Source of the DNA: Streptomyces californicus
Lineage (GTDB): Bacteria > Actinomycetota > Actinomycetes > Streptomycetales > Streptomycetaceae
Length of the DNA: 27,286 nucleotides
Assembly: GCF_000717645.1 (NCBI RefSeq)
Contig: NZ_JNZZ01000044.1
Location: 1-27,286 of the forward strand
Direction of reading: 5' to 3'
The notes below the pieces were generated by a model, which saw nothing but the letters and a program-made list of their open reading frames with translations, was not told where the DNA came from and ran no database searches. Both the position numbers and the translations under genes were made by a program. Of this stretch, positions 1-8,369 are shown piece after piece; within the stretch, counting starts at the first letter, position 1; each line of letters begins with the position of its first letter.

Positions 1-228
1 CCTCCCGCCCCGGGCCACCGCCCCCGACGTCCCCCACCGCCCGCCCCGTCCGGCCCCGCCCCGCGGAGTCCCGCCCGGGGGCCGCGTACCGCCGTCCCCT
101 CCCGCGGCGCCGCGCGGCCGCCGCCCGTACGAGCGCGTCACCACCCGCCCCGCCCCGGCGCTCCCCGGCTCCGCCTCACCGTCCGCCGCCCGCCCCACGC
201 ATCCGATTCGAACGAGGTTGTCCGGACC
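1..228. other. Upstream flank of cpaB, no supported gene
   Basis: This stretch is extremely C-rich and all three forward frames stay open or nearly open, so openness says nothing about coding. One forward frame closes with a TGA at 230-232 that overlaps the cpaB ATG, so the 3' end of an upstream gene in a coupled operon is possible. Its translation would be Pro/Arg/Ala-rich low complexity with no recognisable domain. No clear promoter was seen. Confidence 0.3.
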
Positions 229-936
229 ATGAACTCCCGCCAGCGCCGCGGCGTGATACTCCTGCTCCTGTCGGTCCTGTGCGCCTTCGCGGCCTTCGCC
301 GGCGTGCTCTCGGTGATCAGCGACGTCAACTCGAAGGTCGGTCCCGAGGTGACGGCGTACCGGCTGAAGACCAATGTGGCTCCGTACACCGCGCTCAACA
401 GCCGCCAGTTCGAGAAGATCTCGATGCCCGAACGGTGGCTCTCCGCGAACGCCGTGACCGACCTGCGCGAGATCGAGTCGAAGATCGCCGTCACCGAACT
501 CCGCTCGGGCTCGCTCCTGCAGTCCGACATGATGGTCCGCAAACCCGAACTCCGCGCGGGAGAGCAGGAGATCGCCATCATGATCGACGCCTCCACCGGT
601 GTCGCCGGGAAGATCACCCCGGGCGCGACGGTCAACATCTACGCCACGTTCGCCGGCGAACAGCAGGGCGAGGCCGCCCAGTCCAAGGTCATCGTCGCCA
701 ACGCCAAGGTGCTGGACGTCGGTGCGCTGACCGCCCTCAACCCGCGCGCCGACGACCGCGGCACCGGGGCCACCGAGGCCGTGCCGATCACCTTCGCCCT
801 GAACACGCTGGACACCCAACGCGTCGCGTACGCCGAGTCGTTCGCGGAGCACGTGCGCCTCGCGCTCGTCGCCCCCGGCAGCGACGGCACCATCCGCCCG
901 GGCGACCGCACCTACACGCTCGACAAGGACAAGTGA
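229..936 (+). CDS. cpaB: Flp pilus assembly protein CpaB/RcpC, SAF domain
   Basis: The 235-aa protein resembles CpaB/RcpC, the SAF-domain component of Tad (Flp) pilus machines. It has one N-terminal membrane segment (about residues 6-28) and then an extracytoplasmic region. The SAF-like part lies around residues 40-115, with a TAYRLKTNVAPYTALN stretch and later GVAGKITPGATVNIYATF, typical of CpaB. In diderms CpaB is periplasmic and linked to the secretin; monoderms lack a secretin, so an envelope scaffold role is inferred. The ATG at 229 is followed directly by the hydrophobic segment, with a weak GAGG about 12 bp upstream. It heads a tightly packed operon; tadZ starts 7 bp after its stop. 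Confidence 0.88.
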   Translation: MNSRQRRGVILLLLSVLCAFAAFAGVLSVISDVNSKVGPEVTAYRLKTNVAPYTALNSRQFEKISMPERWLSANAVTDLREIESKIAVTELRSGSLLQSDMMVRKPELRAGEQEIAIMIDASTGVAGKITPGATVNIYATFAGEQQGEAAQSKVIVANAKVLDVGALTALNPRADDRGTGATEAVPITFALNTLDTQRVAYAESFAEHVRLALVAPGSDGTIRPGDRTYTLDKDK

Positions 937-943
937 GGCCGGG

Positions 944-2257
944 ATGACCACGAGAATCCTCCCCGCCGTCGGCGACCCCGACGCGGCCCGCTCCGTCACC
1001 ACCCTGCTCAGCCAGTTGCCCGACGCCGAACCGGCCACCCCGGTCGGCGACTCCACCCAGCTCATCGACACCCTGGCCCGGCTCGCGGGCGAGGCACTCG
1101 ACGAACTGCCGGAGGTGGTGCTGGTCCACGAGCGGATCGGCCCGGTGCCGGCCCTGGAACTGATCCGGGAGGTGTCGCTGCGGTTCCCCTCCGTCGGGGT
1201 CGTCATGATCACGATGGACGCCAGCCCGAACCTGTTCGCGGACGCCATGGACTCCGGGGCGCGCGGCCTGGTCAGCCTGCCGCTGAGCTACGAGGAACTG
1301 GCCAACCGGGTCCAGGCGGCCGCCCAGTGGTCCGCCGGCGTCCGCCGCCATCTCACGTCCGGGAGGCAGGAGTTCACCGGCCCCGGCGGCACGGTCGTCA
1401 CGGTCACCGGTGCCAAGGGCGGCGTTGGCGCGACCGTCGCCGCCATCCAGCTCGCGCTGGCCGCCCAGGCGTCCGGCAACACGGTGGCGCTGGTGGACAT
1501 GGACCTCCAGACCGGGGACATCGCCTCGTTCCTCGACGTCCAGTTCCGGCGCTCCCTCGTGGACCTCGCCCTGATCACCGACATCTCGCCCCGGGTGCTG
1601 GCCGACGCGGTCTTCTCGCACACGACCGGTCTCGCGCTGCTGCTCGCCCCCGGCGAGGGCGAACGCGGCGAGGAGGTCAGCGACCGCTCGGCCCGCCAGA
1701 TCGTCAGCGCGCTCCGCACCCGCTACGAGATCGTCGTCATCGACTGCGGCAGCCAGATGAACGGGGCCAACGCGGCGGCTATCGAGATGGCGGACGTGGC
1801 GCTGCTGGTCACCACCCCGGACGTGGTCGCGGTGCGCGGCGCGAAACGCATCGTACGGATGTGGGAACGGCTCCAGATCCGCAAGGCGGAGGAGACCGTG
1901 ACCCTGGTCAACCGCCACACCCGCAACACCGAGATCCAGCCGCCGCTGATCCAGAAGATCACCGGCACCCGGGTCGCCTCGGCGGCGGTCCCCGCCAACT
2001 TCAAGGAACTGCAGGCGTCGATCGACTCCGGCCGACTGCACGAACTGGATGCCAAGAGCACGGTCAAGCAGGCGCTCTGGAGCCTGGCCGGCGAGCTGGG
2101 CATCGTCAAGGAGAGCGCCGCGGCGAAGAAGAGCGGCACCGCCCTGGTCAAGCGGAACAGCGGCGGCTTCACGAACGACCGGGGCTCGATCGGACGTCCG
2201 CGCCGCCGGCGCGACGGCTCCGGCCGCGGGCTCGGCGACTCCGAGGGGACACGTTGA
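944..2257 (+). CDS. cpaE: TadZ/CpaE-like pilus-localising MinD-family ATPase
   Basis: The 437-aa protein has an N-terminal receiver-like domain (about residues 1-125) lacking a convincing phosphoacceptor, followed by a ParA/MinD-type P-loop domain. The deviant Walker A reads KGGVGAT at residues 158-164, so the usual second P-loop Lys is Ala. The signature Lys at 158 and the later LVDMDLQTGD and VVIDCGS strands are present. CpaE/TadZ proteins place the Tad machine at a cell site, and atypical Walker A motifs are common in the family. The C-terminal 40 or so residues are basic, Arg/Gly-rich and probably disordered. It sits 7 bp after cpaB and 3 bp before the first TadE gene, consistent with one transcript. 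Confidence 0.88.
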   Translation: MTTRILPAVGDPDAARSVTTLLSQLPDAEPATPVGDSTQLIDTLARLAGEALDELPEVVLVHERIGPVPALELIREVSLRFPSVGVVMITMDASPNLFADAMDSGARGLVSLPLSYEELANRVQAAAQWSAGVRRHLTSGRQEFTGPGGTVVTVTGAKGGVGATVAAIQLALAAQASGNTVALVDMDLQTGDIASFLDVQFRRSLVDLALITDISPRVLADAVFSHTTGLALLLAPGEGERGEEVSDRSARQIVSALRTRYEIVVIDCGSQMNGANAAAIEMADVALLVTTPDVVAVRGAKRIVRMWERLQIRKAEETVTLVNRHTRNTEIQPPLIQKITGTRVASAAVPANFKELQASIDSGRLHELDAKSTVKQALWSLAGELGIVKESAAAKKSGTALVKRNSGGFTNDRGSIGRPRRRRDGSGRGLGDSEGTR

Positions 2258-2260
2258 GCG

Positions 2261-2698
2261 ATGACCACCACGAGGACGGCAGCAAGCGGCATACGGGGGC
2301 GGATCACCGCCCTACGTGAACGCCGGGACCGGGACCGGGGGCAGACCGCGGTCGAGTTCCTGGGCATGACCCCCTTCATCATCCTGATCATGCTCGTGCT
2401 CTGGGAGTGCGCGCTGATCGGCTACACCTTCAGCCTGGCGGGCAACGCGGCCGACGTGGGCGCGCGCAAGGGCAGCGGGGCGGAGTTCGGTTCGTGGGCG
2501 GCCTGCCAGGAGGGGGCGAAGAAGGACCTTCCCGCCGCCTGGGCGAAGAACGCCGTGGTCACCTGCCGCAGCGGCGGCGTCCTGTACGAGGCCACGGTCA
2601 GGCTGAAGGTCCCGGTGCTGGTGCCGGGCCTGTTCGACCTCGACGTCCCGGTCGAGGGCGAGGCCGGATCACCGATGGAGGAGGAGCCGGCATGGTGA
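2261..2698 (+). CDS. tadE: TadE-like pseudopilin (first copy)
   Basis: The 145-aa protein has a basic N-terminus, then RGQTAVEFLG with Gly27, Gln28 and Glu32, followed by a hydrophobic segment (about residues 34-56). This is the layout of a TadE pseudopilin processed by the Tad prepilin peptidase after the Gly, with Glu at +5. The remaining roughly 90 residues form a small extracytoplasmic domain with two Cys (in AACQEG and VTCRSG) that could form a disulfide. The stop overlaps the start of the next TadE gene by 7 bp, suggesting translational coupling and paired minor pilins. Confidence 0.85.
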   Translation: MTTTRTAASGIRGRITALRERRDRDRGQTAVEFLGMTPFIILIMLVLWECALIGYTFSLAGNAADVGARKGSGAEFGSWAACQEGAKKDLPAAWAKNAVVTCRSGGVLYEATVRLKVPVLVPGLFDLDVPVEGEAGSPMEEEPAW

Positions 2699-3255
2699 CG
2701 ACACACCCGCACCGGAGCACGCGCCCGCGCCCCGGGCCCCGCCCCGACGACACCGTGCCGAGCCGCCGCGAGCGGCCGGCGCGCCTCCGCGGCCGGTCCG
2801 CGCACCGCCGCGAGCGGTCCGCGTGCCCCCCGGTCGGCCCCGCCCTCCGCCGCGAGCCGTCCGCGTACCGCCGCCACCGGCCGGCGCGCCGACCGGACCG
2901 GTCCGCGTACCGCCGCGACCGGGGCCAGGTCGCCATGGAGTACCTCGGCTTCCTGCCCCTGCTGCTCCTCGTCGCGGTGGCGGCCATCCAGCTCGGCATC
3001 GCCGCGTACGCCGCCGCCCAGGCGGGCACGGCGGCGCGCGCCGGAGCCCGTACGGCGGCCAGCTACGACGCGTACGCGAGCGGCGAATCGGCGGCCCGGG
3101 GCGCGGTCAGCGGCTGGGTGAAGAAGGGCGGCTTCGAGTACAGCGAGGGCGGCGGCGCCGACGTGACCGTCACGGTCAGCCTCAAGGTCCCCTCCATCGT
3201 CCCCGGGCTGGACGACTGGGAGGCCACCCGCAGCTCTACCATGCCCCGCGAGTAG
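2692..3255 (+). CDS. TadE-like pseudopilin with long Arg-rich leader (second copy)
   Basis: The 187-aa protein carries RGQVAMEYLG with Gly78, Gln79 and Glu83, then a hydrophobic helix (about residues 86-106) and a short extracytoplasmic domain, as in TadE/TadF-type minor pilins. Its N-terminal leader is unusual: about 78 residues come before the predicted cleavage Gly, about 30 percent of them Arg, built from repeats of an RSAYRRDR-like motif. The DNA there is an imperfect repeat. The ATG at 2692 overlaps the previous stop, and no better start with a ribosome binding site is visible nearer the helix. The start is therefore likely but not certain; the true leader could be shorter. Confidence 0.8.
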   Translation: MVTTHPHRSTRPRPGPRPDDTVPSRRERPARLRGRSAHRRERSACPPVGPALRREPSAYRRHRPARRPDRSAYRRDRGQVAMEYLGFLPLLLLVAVAAIQLGIAAYAAAQAGTAARAGARTAASYDAYASGESAARGAVSGWVKKGGFEYSEGGGADVTVTVSLKVPSIVPGLDDWEATRSSTMPRE

Positions 3256-3327
3256 CACCCGGCGGGCCGAGCACCGCACGCACCCACCGGACCAGCACCG
3301 ACCGCGACACCGAGGAGAGTTACGCAG

Positions 3328-4665
3328 ATGAGCCTGCGGGCACGCATGACCGCTCCCGAGGAGCAGGGCGGGGCGCGGGAGGACGGCCACCTGGTGGCCA
3401 CCTACCGGGCCAAGCTGCTGGAGGAGATCGACCTCGCGGAGATGTCCTCGCTGGCCGCCGCCGACCGGCGGGCCCGGCTGGAACGCGTCCTCGGCCACAT
3501 CATCAGCCGCGAGGGCCCGGTCCTCTCCACCGTGGAGCGGTCGCAGCTGATCCGCCGCGTCGTCGACGAGGCGCTCGGCCTCGGCATCCTGGAACCGCTC
3601 CTGGAGGACGCGTCCATCACCGAGATCATGGTCAACGGACCCGACCAGATCTTCGTCGAACGCAACGGCAGGGTCGAACAGCTCCCCATGCGCTTCGGCT
3701 CCCACGAGCAGCTGATGCAGACCATCGAGCGCATCGTCTCGACCGTCAACCGGCGGGTCGACGAGTCGAACCCCATGGTCGACGCCCGCCTGCCCAGCGG
3801 CGAGCGCGTCAACGTGATCATCCCGCCGCTCTCGCTGACCGGCGCGACGCTCACCATCCGCCGCTTCCCGCGCTCCTTCACGCTCCACGAGATGATCGGC
3901 TTCGGCTCGCTGGACGAACAGATGCTGGTCCTGCTCGCCGGTCTCGTCCAGGCCAAGCTCAACATCATCGTCTCGGGGGCCACCGGCACCGGCAAGACCA
4001 CCCTGCTCAACGCGCTCTCCGGGCTGATCCCCAACGTCGAGCGCATCGTCACCATCGAGGACTCCGCCGAACTCCAGCTCCAGCAGAGCCATGTGATCCG
4101 GCTGGAGTCCCGCCCGGCGAACGTCGAGGGCAAGGGCCAGATCACCATCCGCGACCTGGTCCGCAACTCCCTGCGTATGCGCCCCGACCGCATCGTCGTC
4201 GGTGAGGTCCGAGGCGGCGAGTCCCTCGACATGCTCCAGGCGATGTCCACCGGCCACGACGGATCGCTGGCCACCGTCCACGCCAACAGCGCCGAGGACG
4301 CGCTGATGCGCCTGCAGACCCTCGCCTCGATGTCGGAGGTCGAGATCCCCTTCGAGGCGCTGCACGACCAGATCAACAGCGCCGTCGACGTCATCGTCCA
4401 GCTCACCCGGCACGCCGACGGAACCAGGAAGATCACCGAGATCGCCGTCCTGGACAGCCACGGCCGCGACCCGTACCGCATCGTCACGGTGGCCCGCTTC
4501 AACGCGCGGCCCATGTCCCCCGACGGCCGGATCCACGGCGAATTCCAGTACCTCCCGCTGCCCCGGAGGCTCGCCGAGCGCCTCTACCTGGCCAGCCAGC
4601 CGATCCCGCAGGCGTTCGGCGTGGCCCACTCCGCCGACCAGCTCGCCACCCGAGAGGCCAACTAG
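3328..4665 (+). CDS. cpaF: Tad pilus assembly ATPase CpaF/TadA
   Basis: The 445-aa secretion ATPase of the CpaF/TadA (PilT/VirB11-like) family powers Flp pilus assembly as a cytoplasmic hexamer. The N-terminal region (about 1-110) precedes the conserved MVNGPDQIFVERNG stretch. Walker A is GATGTGKTT with Lys223. Asp-box residues follow in TIEDSAELQL, Walker B-region residues in VVGEVRGGE (about 291-299), and the His box in STGHDGSLATVHANS. All key residues are intact and the length is normal. A good AGGAGAG ribosome binding site precedes the ATG at 3328. The 72-bp gap after the second TadE gene is the largest in this part of the operon. Confidence 0.95.
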   Translation: MSLRARMTAPEEQGGAREDGHLVATYRAKLLEEIDLAEMSSLAAADRRARLERVLGHIISREGPVLSTVERSQLIRRVVDEALGLGILEPLLEDASITEIMVNGPDQIFVERNGRVEQLPMRFGSHEQLMQTIERIVSTVNRRVDESNPMVDARLPSGERVNVIIPPLSLTGATLTIRRFPRSFTLHEMIGFGSLDEQMLVLLAGLVQAKLNIIVSGATGTGKTTLLNALSGLIPNVERIVTIEDSAELQLQQSHVIRLESRPANVEGKGQITIRDLVRNSLRMRPDRIVVGEVRGGESLDMLQAMSTGHDGSLATVHANSAEDALMRLQTLASMSEVEIPFEALHDQINSAVDVIVQLTRHADGTRKITEIAVLDSHGRDPYRIVTVARFNARPMSPDGRIHGEFQYLPLPRRLAERLYLASQPIPQAFGVAHSADQLATREAN

Positions 4666-4675
4666 GTACCGAGCC

Positions 4676-5620
4676 ATGGACAACGTCAACCTCCCCCTGG
4701 TCACCGTCGGCGTCACACTGCTGTGCTGCGTGCTCGGCGTGATGGGCCTGTACTCGTACTCCGGCGGCAAGGCCGACCGCGACGCCCTCGTGGAACGGCT
4801 CTCCCACGTCGGGCAGATCCCCGAGCCGGGCCGCGTACGCCGCTTCAAGGGGATCGACCGCAGGCTGCGCGCCACCGCGCTCGGCCGGAAGCTGGAGCTG
4901 AAGCTCGCCGCGACCGGCATGGACATCACGCCCGGTGAGTTCTTCGTCTACGCGCTCGTCGCGATGGCCGGGCTCTGGATGATCGCCTCCTCCCTGCTGG
5001 CCGCGTTCTTCGGCCCGGTCGCCGCGCTGATCGGCCTCTGGGCCACCAACGCGTTCCTCAACTGGCAGCGGATCAAGCGCACCGAGCGCTTTATCAACCA
5101 ACTCCCCGAACTCTCCCGCATTCTCGCCAACGCCACCCAGGCCGGACTCGCCCTGCGCACCTCGCTGTCCATGGCGGCCGAGGAGCTGGAGAACCCGGCC
5201 GGCGAGGAACTGTCGCGCGTGGCGCGGAGACTGGCGGTCGGAGAGCCCCTGGAGGACGCGCTGAGCGAACTCACCGACCGGCTTCCCTCCCGCGAACTGG
5301 TGGTCCTGGTCACGACGTTGGTGCTCTCCAACCGGGCCGGCGGTACGGTCGTCAGCTCCCTGCGCAACCTCACCGAGACGCTGGAGGAGCGCAAGGAGAC
5401 CCGCCGCGAGGTCAAGACCCAGCTCTCCCAGGTCACCGTCACCGCCTACGCCGTACCCATTTTCGGCGTCGGCGCGATGCTCCTGATGAACGCGGTCATG
5501 CCCGGCGCCCTGGACCGGATGACGGGCGCGTTCATCGGACAGGCGGCCGTCGTGGTCTCCATCGTCCTCTACGCGATCGGGTTCATCGTGATCCGCCGCA
5601 TGTCCCGTATCGACGTCTGA
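4676..5620 (+). CDS. tadB: Tad platform protein TadB (type II secretion F-like)
   Basis: The 314-aa integral membrane protein has the T2SSF/GspF fold used by TadB. There is an N-terminal membrane helix (about residues 4-24), a basic cytoplasmic stretch, and paired helices near 85-130. A cytoplasmic helical domain follows with the family-like ELSRILANATQAGL and an RREVKTQLSQ stretch, then two C-terminal helices (about 258-308). TadB pairs with TadC in the inner-membrane platform that couples the CpaF ATPase to pilus growth. It lies 10 bp after cpaF and 21 bp before tadC. Confidence 0.92.
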   Translation: MDNVNLPLVTVGVTLLCCVLGVMGLYSYSGGKADRDALVERLSHVGQIPEPGRVRRFKGIDRRLRATALGRKLELKLAATGMDITPGEFFVYALVAMAGLWMIASSLLAAFFGPVAALIGLWATNAFLNWQRIKRTERFINQLPELSRILANATQAGLALRTSLSMAAEELENPAGEELSRVARRLAVGEPLEDALSELTDRLPSRELVVLVTTLVLSNRAGGTVVSSLRNLTETLEERKETRREVKTQLSQVTVTAYAVPIFGVGAMLLMNAVMPGALDRMTGAFIGQAAVVVSIVLYAIGFIVIRRMSRIDV

Positions 5621-5641
5621 CGAGCTGGGAGGAGATGCGCC

Positions 5642-6529
5642 ATGGACCTGCTGCTCGCCCTGGTCGCGGGACTCGCCGTGTACGGGGCCATCCACGGCAT
5701 CCGGATGTACCGGGCCGACGCGAAGCTGCCCGGGGACCTCGCCGTGGCCCTGGAGTCCGGGGCCACCCGCACCGGCGCGGTCGGCTCCGGCATCGACCGC
5801 CTCGGCATCCGGTGGGCCCCCATGGTCCTGCGGATGATGGGCCCCAAGGCCGTCAACAAGAAGCGCCGCCAGATCGACCTGGCGGGCAACCCCGGCGGCC
5901 TCACCATCGACCGCTACGCCGCCCGCCGCGCGGTCTACGGGGCGCTGGGCCTGCTGGGGGCGTTCTCGATGCTGCTCCGCGGCCAGCTCTTCCTGGCCCT
6001 CCTGATGATCGCTTTCGGCCTCTTCTGGGTCGAGGCGGGCATCTGGTCGGCCATCCGCGTCCGCCGCGAGCACATCGAACGCACGCTCCCGGACTTCCTG
6101 GACGTCCTCGCCGTCGTCGTCTCCGCCGGACTCGGCTTCCGGCAGGCGCTGGACCGCGTCGCGGAGAAGTACGAGGGTCCCTGGTCCGACGAACTGCGCA
6201 TCACCCTGCGGCAGATGGACATGGGCGTCAGCCGCCGCCAGGCGTTCGAGGAACTGCGCAGACGCAACGACTCCGAGCAGGTGGCCATGTTCGTCACCAC
6301 GCTTCAGCAGGGCGAGGAACTGGGCGCGCCGATCGTCGAGACGCTCATCCAGATCGCCAACGACATGCGCCGCACCGACGCCCAGAACGCCCGCCGCAAG
6401 GCTGCCAGGGCGGTCCCGAAGGCCACGTTCGCGGTGACCACGTTCCTCCTGCCCGGCACGCTCGTTCTTCTCACCGTCGGCTTCGTGTACGGCGCGGACG
6501 TCGACTTCTCGTTCCTCACGGGCGGATGA
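5642..6529 (+). CDS. tadC: Tad platform protein TadC (type II secretion F-like)
   Basis: The 295-aa protein is the partner of TadB. A short N-terminal hydrophobic segment is followed by two helices near residues 100-140, then the T2SSF cytoplasmic domain with LPDFLDVLAVVVSAGLGF and FVTTLQQGEELGAPI, both characteristic of TadC. Two C-terminal hydrophobic stretches end the protein. GGGAGGAG lies just before the ATG at 5642. It closes the core machine operon; the next gene starts 226 bp downstream after a repeat-rich spacer. Confidence 0.92.
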   Translation: MDLLLALVAGLAVYGAIHGIRMYRADAKLPGDLAVALESGATRTGAVGSGIDRLGIRWAPMVLRMMGPKAVNKKRRQIDLAGNPGGLTIDRYAARRAVYGALGLLGAFSMLLRGQLFLALLMIAFGLFWVEAGIWSAIRVRREHIERTLPDFLDVLAVVVSAGLGFRQALDRVAEKYEGPWSDELRITLRQMDMGVSRRQAFEELRRRNDSEQVAMFVTTLQQGEELGAPIVETLIQIANDMRRTDAQNARRKAARAVPKATFAVTTFLLPGTLVLLTVGFVYGADVDFSFLTGG

Positions 6530-6644
6530 CATGAACGGGGAGCGGGATGGGGACGACGGGAACTGAGGAGGAGGTGGAGGAGGAGCGCCCGGGCGACGCG
6601 CATGACGCCGTGAGGGCGCGCGGAGGTGCTGCTGTGGCGACGAC

Positions 6645-6740
6645 ATGCGGACGTGGCGACATGGGGACGTGAGGCCGTGCGGGCGTGGCGGCCCGGAGAT
6701 GTGAGGCCGTGCGGGCGTGGCGGCATGGGGATGTGAGGAC
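6645..6740. repeat. 16-bp minisatellite (six units) before the sensor kinase
   Basis: Six head-to-tail 16-bp units run from 6645 to 6740, with consensus RTGSGGRYGTGRSGRC. A weaker seventh unit lies just upstream at about 6626-6641. The units at 6677-6692 and 6709-6724 are identical, and a 24-bp stretch recurs exactly at 6669-6692 and 6701-6724. The array ends at the GGAGG of the kinase ribosome binding site, so it forms part of the leader or promoter. The whole 226-bp gap (6530-6755) is otherwise gene-free. Confidence 0.8.
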
Positions 6741-6755
6741 GGAGGTGACAGGCAC

Positions 6756-8342
6756 ATGGCATACCAGATCGGCGAGGCTCCCCCCGAGCCGGCCGCGGAC
6801 CTGACCCGCGCCCACGCCGGGACCCCGGCCCGCCCGGCCCTCGCCATCCAGATCAACGCGCTCCAGGCGATGTGCCGCCAGGTCTTCGGCTTCCGGCTGG
6901 CGATGATCGCGATCGCGACCCCCACGGCCATCAGCCATACGGCGCCCGGCCTGCCCACCTGGTTCATCGGCTCGGCGGTCCTGGTCACCTTCATGGGCTC
7001 GTACGTCCTGTTCCGGGACTGGGAACGCTTCGGCCCGATCCTCCTGCGCCACCCCTGGCTCCTGGCGGTCGACGCACTGTTCGGCGCCCTGCTGCTGATC
7101 ACGGCGACACCCGAGTCGACCCTCGCGTACGTCACCGTCTGCACACCGCTGCTGGCGGGCCTGGTCCACGGCTGGCGCGGCGCCGCGGTCTTCGCCGCCC
7201 TCCAGGTGGTCATCGTCGTCGGGGTGTACGCCACCGTCCCGAAGCTGGAGGCGGCCGGGACCACGGCCCTGCTGCTCCCGGGCTTCTGCGTGATCGCCGG
7301 GGCGGTCGGGGTCACCCTGCGCAACCTGCTCCTGCGCTTCGGCACGGCCACCCAGGCGCTCACCGAGGCACGGGCGCGGCTGGCGGTGAGCGAGGCGGTG
7401 GAGGGCGAACGCACCCGGCTGGCACGGGAGATGCACGACTCGGTCGCGAAGACCCTGCACGGCCTGGCGCTGGCAGCCGACGGGCTGGCGGGCTCCGCGG
7501 GCCGGATGGACCCGCCGACCGTCAGACTCCAGGCCGAACTGGTCGCCCGCGCCGCCCGCCGGGCCGCCGCCGAGTCCCGCGAACTGCTCAGCGACCTGCG
7601 CCGGGAGCAGGGCCTGGAGGGAGGCGTGGACCTGATCGGCGAACTGGCGTCCCAGGCCCAGGACTTCACCGCCCGCCACCCGGTCACGGCCACGTTCCGC
7701 CGCCTCTCCGAACAGACCCCGGTGCCCCCGGTCCCGCAGGCGGTGGCCCGCCAACTGGTCACCGTCGCCTGCGAGGCCCTGGAGAACGCCCACCGCCATG
7801 CCGACCCGACGTACCTGATCGTCCTCGCGGGTGTGAAGGGCGACATGCTCCGCGTCAGCGTGTACGACGACGGCCGCGGCCTGCCCGCCGGCACGACCCT
7901 GGAAGGTCTGCGCCGGGCGGGCCACTTCGGCCTGGTCGGCATGGTGGAACGGGCCGCCTCCATCGGGGCCCGCATCCGGATCGGCAGGGGCCGGGCGGAG
8001 AAGGGCACGGAGGTCCGCGTGGAACTGCCGTTGGCGGCGCTGGGAAGCGGGGCGGCGGGGGAGGGCGCGGAGTCGCCCTACCCGGTCCGGCAGGCTGCAC
8101 CGCCTTCGACACGGGAGGCGGACGGCGGCCAGGGGACGCCCCAGGGCCCCGCCGCCGCGTTCGTGTCCGCTACCGCTACCGCTACCGCTTCGGCCGGCGA
8201 TGCCGCGCCCGCCACGGCTCCCACGCCGCTCTCTGCCCCTGACCCTGGTTCCGCCCCCGTACAGGCGGCCCCCGGGCCCGTACCGGCCCCTGGTTCCGCT
8301 CCTGCCACGACCCCTGAGAACGCCCCGACCCCCCACCCGTAA
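6756..8342 (+). CDS. Sensor histidine kinase, HisKA_3 family (NarL/DesK type)
   Basis: The 528-aa kinase has several N-terminal membrane helices between about residues 45 and 195. A short coiled region is followed by the HisKA_3 dimerisation motif REMHDSVAK with phosphoacceptor His227. The HATPase_c domain has an N box around ALENAHRHA and a G1 box DDGRG at 371-375. The C-terminal 95 residues are Pro/Ala/Thr-rich low complexity, including a TACCGC triplication near 8171-8188. The ATG at 6756 follows GGAGG; an upstream in-frame ATG at 6717 lies inside the repeat array and is less likely. Its partner is the regulator 27 bp downstream. Its position between tadC and the pilin gene suggests control of pilus expression, which is inference. 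Confidence 0.9.
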   Translation: MAYQIGEAPPEPAADLTRAHAGTPARPALAIQINALQAMCRQVFGFRLAMIAIATPTAISHTAPGLPTWFIGSAVLVTFMGSYVLFRDWERFGPILLRHPWLLAVDALFGALLLITATPESTLAYVTVCTPLLAGLVHGWRGAAVFAALQVVIVVGVYATVPKLEAAGTTALLLPGFCVIAGAVGVTLRNLLLRFGTATQALTEARARLAVSEAVEGERTRLAREMHDSVAKTLHGLALAADGLAGSAGRMDPPTVRLQAELVARAARRAAAESRELLSDLRREQGLEGGVDLIGELASQAQDFTARHPVTATFRRLSEQTPVPPVPQAVARQLVTVACEALENAHRHADPTYLIVLAGVKGDMLRVSVYDDGRGLPAGTTLEGLRRAGHFGLVGMVERAASIGARIRIGRGRAEKGTEVRVELPLAALGSGAAGEGAESPYPVRQAAPPSTREADGGQGTPQGPAAAFVSATATATASAGDAAPATAPTPLSAPDPGSAPVQAAPGPVPAPGSAPATTPENAPTPHP

Positions 8343-8369
8343 CACCCGACTCCGAGAGGAGGTCGCAGC

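Noticed and set aside
1415..1435. TadZ P-loop with Ala in place of the second Lys as evidence of inactivation
   Set aside because: Atypical Walker A motifs are common in TadZ/CpaE proteins, so this alone does not suggest loss of function.
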